Source: Pratylenchus scribneri
Lineage: Eukaryota > Nematoda > Chromadorea > Rhabditida > Pratylenchidae
Reading direction: 5' to 3'
Assembly: GCA_030063045.1 (NCBI GenBank)
Contig: JAQSEB010000021.1
Location: forward strand, 62,001-126,000
Length of the DNA: 64,000 nucleotides
This document shows, in pieces, positions 61,347-64,000 of the stretch. A program made the position numbers and the translations under genes. The notes below the pieces were generated by a model. It was not told the origin of the DNA, did no database searches, and saw only the letters and a list, made by a program, of their open reading frames with translations. Positions within the stretch are counted from its first letter, which is position 1. The number at the start of each line of letters is the position of its first letter.

Positions 61347-62200
61347 AATTGGATTATTTTATTTTTTCCACCAATTTTGATATTTGCCAATGCCAACATT
61401 ATTTACATTTTTGTTTTATTTATCATATTTATTTAAAATATTTATCAATAAAAATAAAAAAAAATATTTTTATATATCTAAATCGGATTCGGATATTTTT
61501 AAATACTAGCATAATAATTAGAATGCTCAAAATATTTTTTTATTTGTTTGTTTGGATGTGGAGTCAGTTTCTTCCTACCTAGTTTCATTTTTATTTTAAT
61601 TAAAAAAGAAAAGGCATAGTCGACTCTTTCATTATTGATTAATTGGTGTATTTCATCATTTGAGGATTTTGGCAAATGATGATGATGAGGAAGGCAGAAG
61701 ATTGAGGAAAAATATGAAGGAGGCAGAAAGTAGAAATAGAAACTCACACTTATACTAGAGAGAGTCAACTCGACGCCATCATTCCCTTTTTAAGCATTCA
61801 TCAATCACATATTTGGCACAAAATTGACAATCATTAGAAAAATTTAATTAAAATGAAATTTGAAAATTTTATACACATAAGGTGCTTTCGGCCAAATACA
61901 CGGTGCCTTTATTTGAATATTTAATTAAATTTTAATCAATTATTTCACACATTAATCATATTGGAATGCTTTTTAGAATTAAAATTAAGCAAGTAAAACA
62001 ACGTTATATTCAAATTTTTAGCAAATAAATTTGTAATTTAAAAAAGTGCATATTTTTATATTGAATTTTCCTGGCAAATATTTAATTTGAATTAAAAATC
62101 CAAATTGTGTAAATTAAAAAATTGTAAATTCATCAGTCTTTTTGGCACTCAATTCAATCATTCTCCAATCATTATTCAATGTATTTGTGAAAATTTTAAC
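61347..62200. other. intergenic region, no gene seen
   Basis: AT-rich. Likely 3' end of the PPPDE transcript (ATCAATAAAAATAAA near 61443). Nothing else recognised. Confidence 0.45.
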
Positions 62201-62201
62201 G

Positions 62202-62782
62202 TATGAGGGACTTTTTTCTAGTGAACCTACATGGAGGAGTGATAGCTCATTCGAAAGGGCTCGGAAAACTGAGTCGAACAAGGGGTGGGCGAAGTTGCGC
62301 CGAGTTGCTCGGCAAATTTTACAAAGTTGCGCATGTTGCCGCGCAACCTAGAATATTATTTTTTGGCAAAATTACATTCCGGCGATATGTTAGACTTCTT
62401 TAAGACTCCTATGCTCCGAGCCCCTAAGCCCTGACCCTAGCCCCAACCCTAATCCTAGCCCCTAAACTTAGCCCCTACTCTGAAATAAAAATGGCCACAA
62501 CTTTTTTATTTTTCGGTTTTATGCGAAACCAATGGCAGAGTCGGACTCCTCTCATCGAGACGCGTCGATTGAGCTATAATATGACCGAAAAAAATTTTTA
62601 AAAATTTTTCGAGTTTCGACCCATAGGGGGGACCAAGCACTTTTTAAATTTCGGCATACTGTATCGCAGCCCCCTGGGGGTTTTCGAATTTCCTCCACCC
62701 CTAGATCGACTCAGTTTTTCGAGCTCTTTTGAATGAGCTATCACTCGTCCATATAGGTTCAAAAGGAAAAAGTCCCTTATAA
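62202..62782. mobile_element. palindromic element with AGGGACTTTTT ends
   Basis: ATGAGGGACTTTTTTCTAGT and GTGATAGCTCATTCGAAAGG on the left mirror CTTTTGAATGAGCTATCACT and AAAAAGTCCCTTAT on the right, with inner CGGAAAACTGAGTCG / CGACTCAGTTTTTCG. The centre contains CATCGAGACGCGTCGATTGAG and a CTCCGAGCCCCTAAGCCC phrase shared with 49600. Confidence 0.75.
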
Positions 62783-64000
62783 GTTAAGAGTACCTGTATT
62801 TGTTTAGCAGCGGATAGTTTAATAATATCTGAATTATTTTGCCAATATTTCTTGTAATTAATTGTTTAACTGCCCCTTCATTGCCAACAAAAATTATAAA
62901 GAAAAGGGTAAAAAAATGATTCTTGACATCATCCATTCTCTTTCACAATCAGAGAATCCCCTGAGCTGAAAAATATGGAAAAAATTTCTTCAAATTAGGC
63001 GGACATTCAATTGCAAAAACATTCCATAAAAAATATTAAATTTGTCGCGGCCGTGTACGTGTACCCGGATAAGATATATGATGGATAATGTTCGCCTTCG
63101 CCCCCACTTTTTTAAATATTTCTGGAATATTTTTGCGACCAATTTGCTGGCAATTGTTTTTGATAAATGAAAATTTCATAATAAAAAATAATAATATCGT
63201 ATATAATAAAAAGGGACATATTTGAAGCGAAAATGTCATTATTTTGTGATGAATTGTGATTTGTTGTGAAATGTGATATATCAAATCTAAGTTTGTGCTC
63301 AGATTTATGAAAAAAAATTCAAAATCATAAAAAATGTATATAAAGGGATACGTCTCGACTAGCTGAGTATAAATTTATTATCCTTGGTTTCAGATAAAAT
63401 TCAAAAATATATCTGAAGAAAAATTTACCATTGGCGTTTTCAAAACTTCAAAGTAACTCATATTTTTTAGGATCATTTTTTATATTTCAAATTGATGTGT
63501 CTCATTTGCTTTATTTTATTGAAATATGCAAAAATATACGAATAAAGCCAGTCTTTAACTTCAAATATGATAAAAAAAAAATTATTTATGATATACTAAG
63601 AAATCCAGTAAATCCGAGTCTTTTAATGATTACCTAATCACAAATATTATTAACAATGGAAATTTGTAGACAGGCTTTTACAAAACAAGGTACATTTAAG
63701 TCATAAGTACCAAAGTAGGTACCAAAATATTTAAATTTGTCAAGACCATGGAGCGTACGCAAAAATGGAAAAAAATAAAATGGATATTTGAATAATATTC
63801 GCCCCCATTTTTAAAAATATTTTTGGAATATTTTTGCGACCAATTTGTTGCCAATTGTAAGGAAATTCAGAAAATAAAAAAAGATTGGAATGTGGAAAAT
63901 AAAAATAATATAAATAGTGGATAAATTGGTGCCGACTTCCTCACTTCACTACAAAAATTTCCATTTTAATTTTCTCAATACCAGGAATGGAATTTTGTCA
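62783..64000. other. intergenic region with a diverged direct repeat, no gene seen
   Basis: TTCGCCCCCACTTTTTTAAA, TGGAATATTTTTGCGACCAA and TTTGCTGGCAATTG at 63090-63155 recur in order at 63799-63858. Other open frames are short and unsupported. The window ends without a further gene. Confidence 0.5.
63050..63860 (+). repeat. pair of direct repeats about 700 bp apart
   Basis: Two ~100-base segments share TTCGCCCCCA, AATATTTTTGCGACCAATTT and GCCAATTG or GGCAATTG with point differences. Both are preceded by a related GTGTACGTGTA / GAGCGTACGCA tract. They could be duplicated regulatory DNA or repeat fragments. Confidence 0.55.

Overview
The window looks like nematode genomic DNA. It is AT-rich, and its genes are split into many small exons by GT-AG introns (one is GC-AG), mostly ending in TTTTAG or TTTCAG. 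The gene content fits: a patched-related sterol-sensing protein, tandem galectin-like domains, a UDP-glycosyltransferase with a C-terminal membrane anchor, and a secreted cathepsin L. A clade IV or tylenchid-like nematode is a guess from overall style only. All similarity calls were made by eye from the translated sequence.

Layout, left to right. 139-13353 (+) is a 13-exon patched-related gene. Its sixth intron carries an intact Ty3/Gypsy LTR retrotransposon (5380-10372) whose two 269-bp LTRs look identical. 14659-21159 (+) is a 16-exon type II membrane protein with galectin-like domains; a 24-bp minisatellite fills its first intron. 21849-22583 (-) is a small heat-shock protein. 24565-28443 (+) is a secreted 794-residue protein built from repeats of an unrecognised module. 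29019-32421 (+) is a UDP-glycosyltransferase and 34374-37838 (+) a cathepsin L. 38971-40200 (+) is a small secreted peptide gene broken by a MITE. 40905-42001 is a 24-bp satellite. 42352-44428 (+) encodes a coiled-coil plus CBM48/AMPK-beta-like protein with an in-frame stop. 47764-49048 (+) is a V-ATPase proteolipid paralogue without the usual TM4 glutamate. 50999-53764 (+) is a catalase with a signal peptide and a MITE inside a coding exon. Convergent to it, 53959-56532 (-), is a chymotrypsin-fold serine protease. After a block of foldback repeats and a 179-bp satellite comes a PPPDE/DeSI-type peptidase with a zinc knuckle (60286-61346, +). The final 2.6 kb hold repeats only.

Nearly every long intron and spacer holds short inverted-repeat (MITE-like) elements. 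Several have clean 8-bp target duplications and CAG...CTG ends, as expected for hAT. One ~502-bp family has three near-identical copies here, two of them inside coding sequence. In the catalase the insertion happens to place GT at one end and AG at the other, in frame, so the transposon may act as a new intron. The genes do not form one obvious pathway. Many products are secreted or membrane-bound (catalase, protease, cathepsin, modular protein, peptide, galectin-like protein), but no co-regulation can be read from the sequence.
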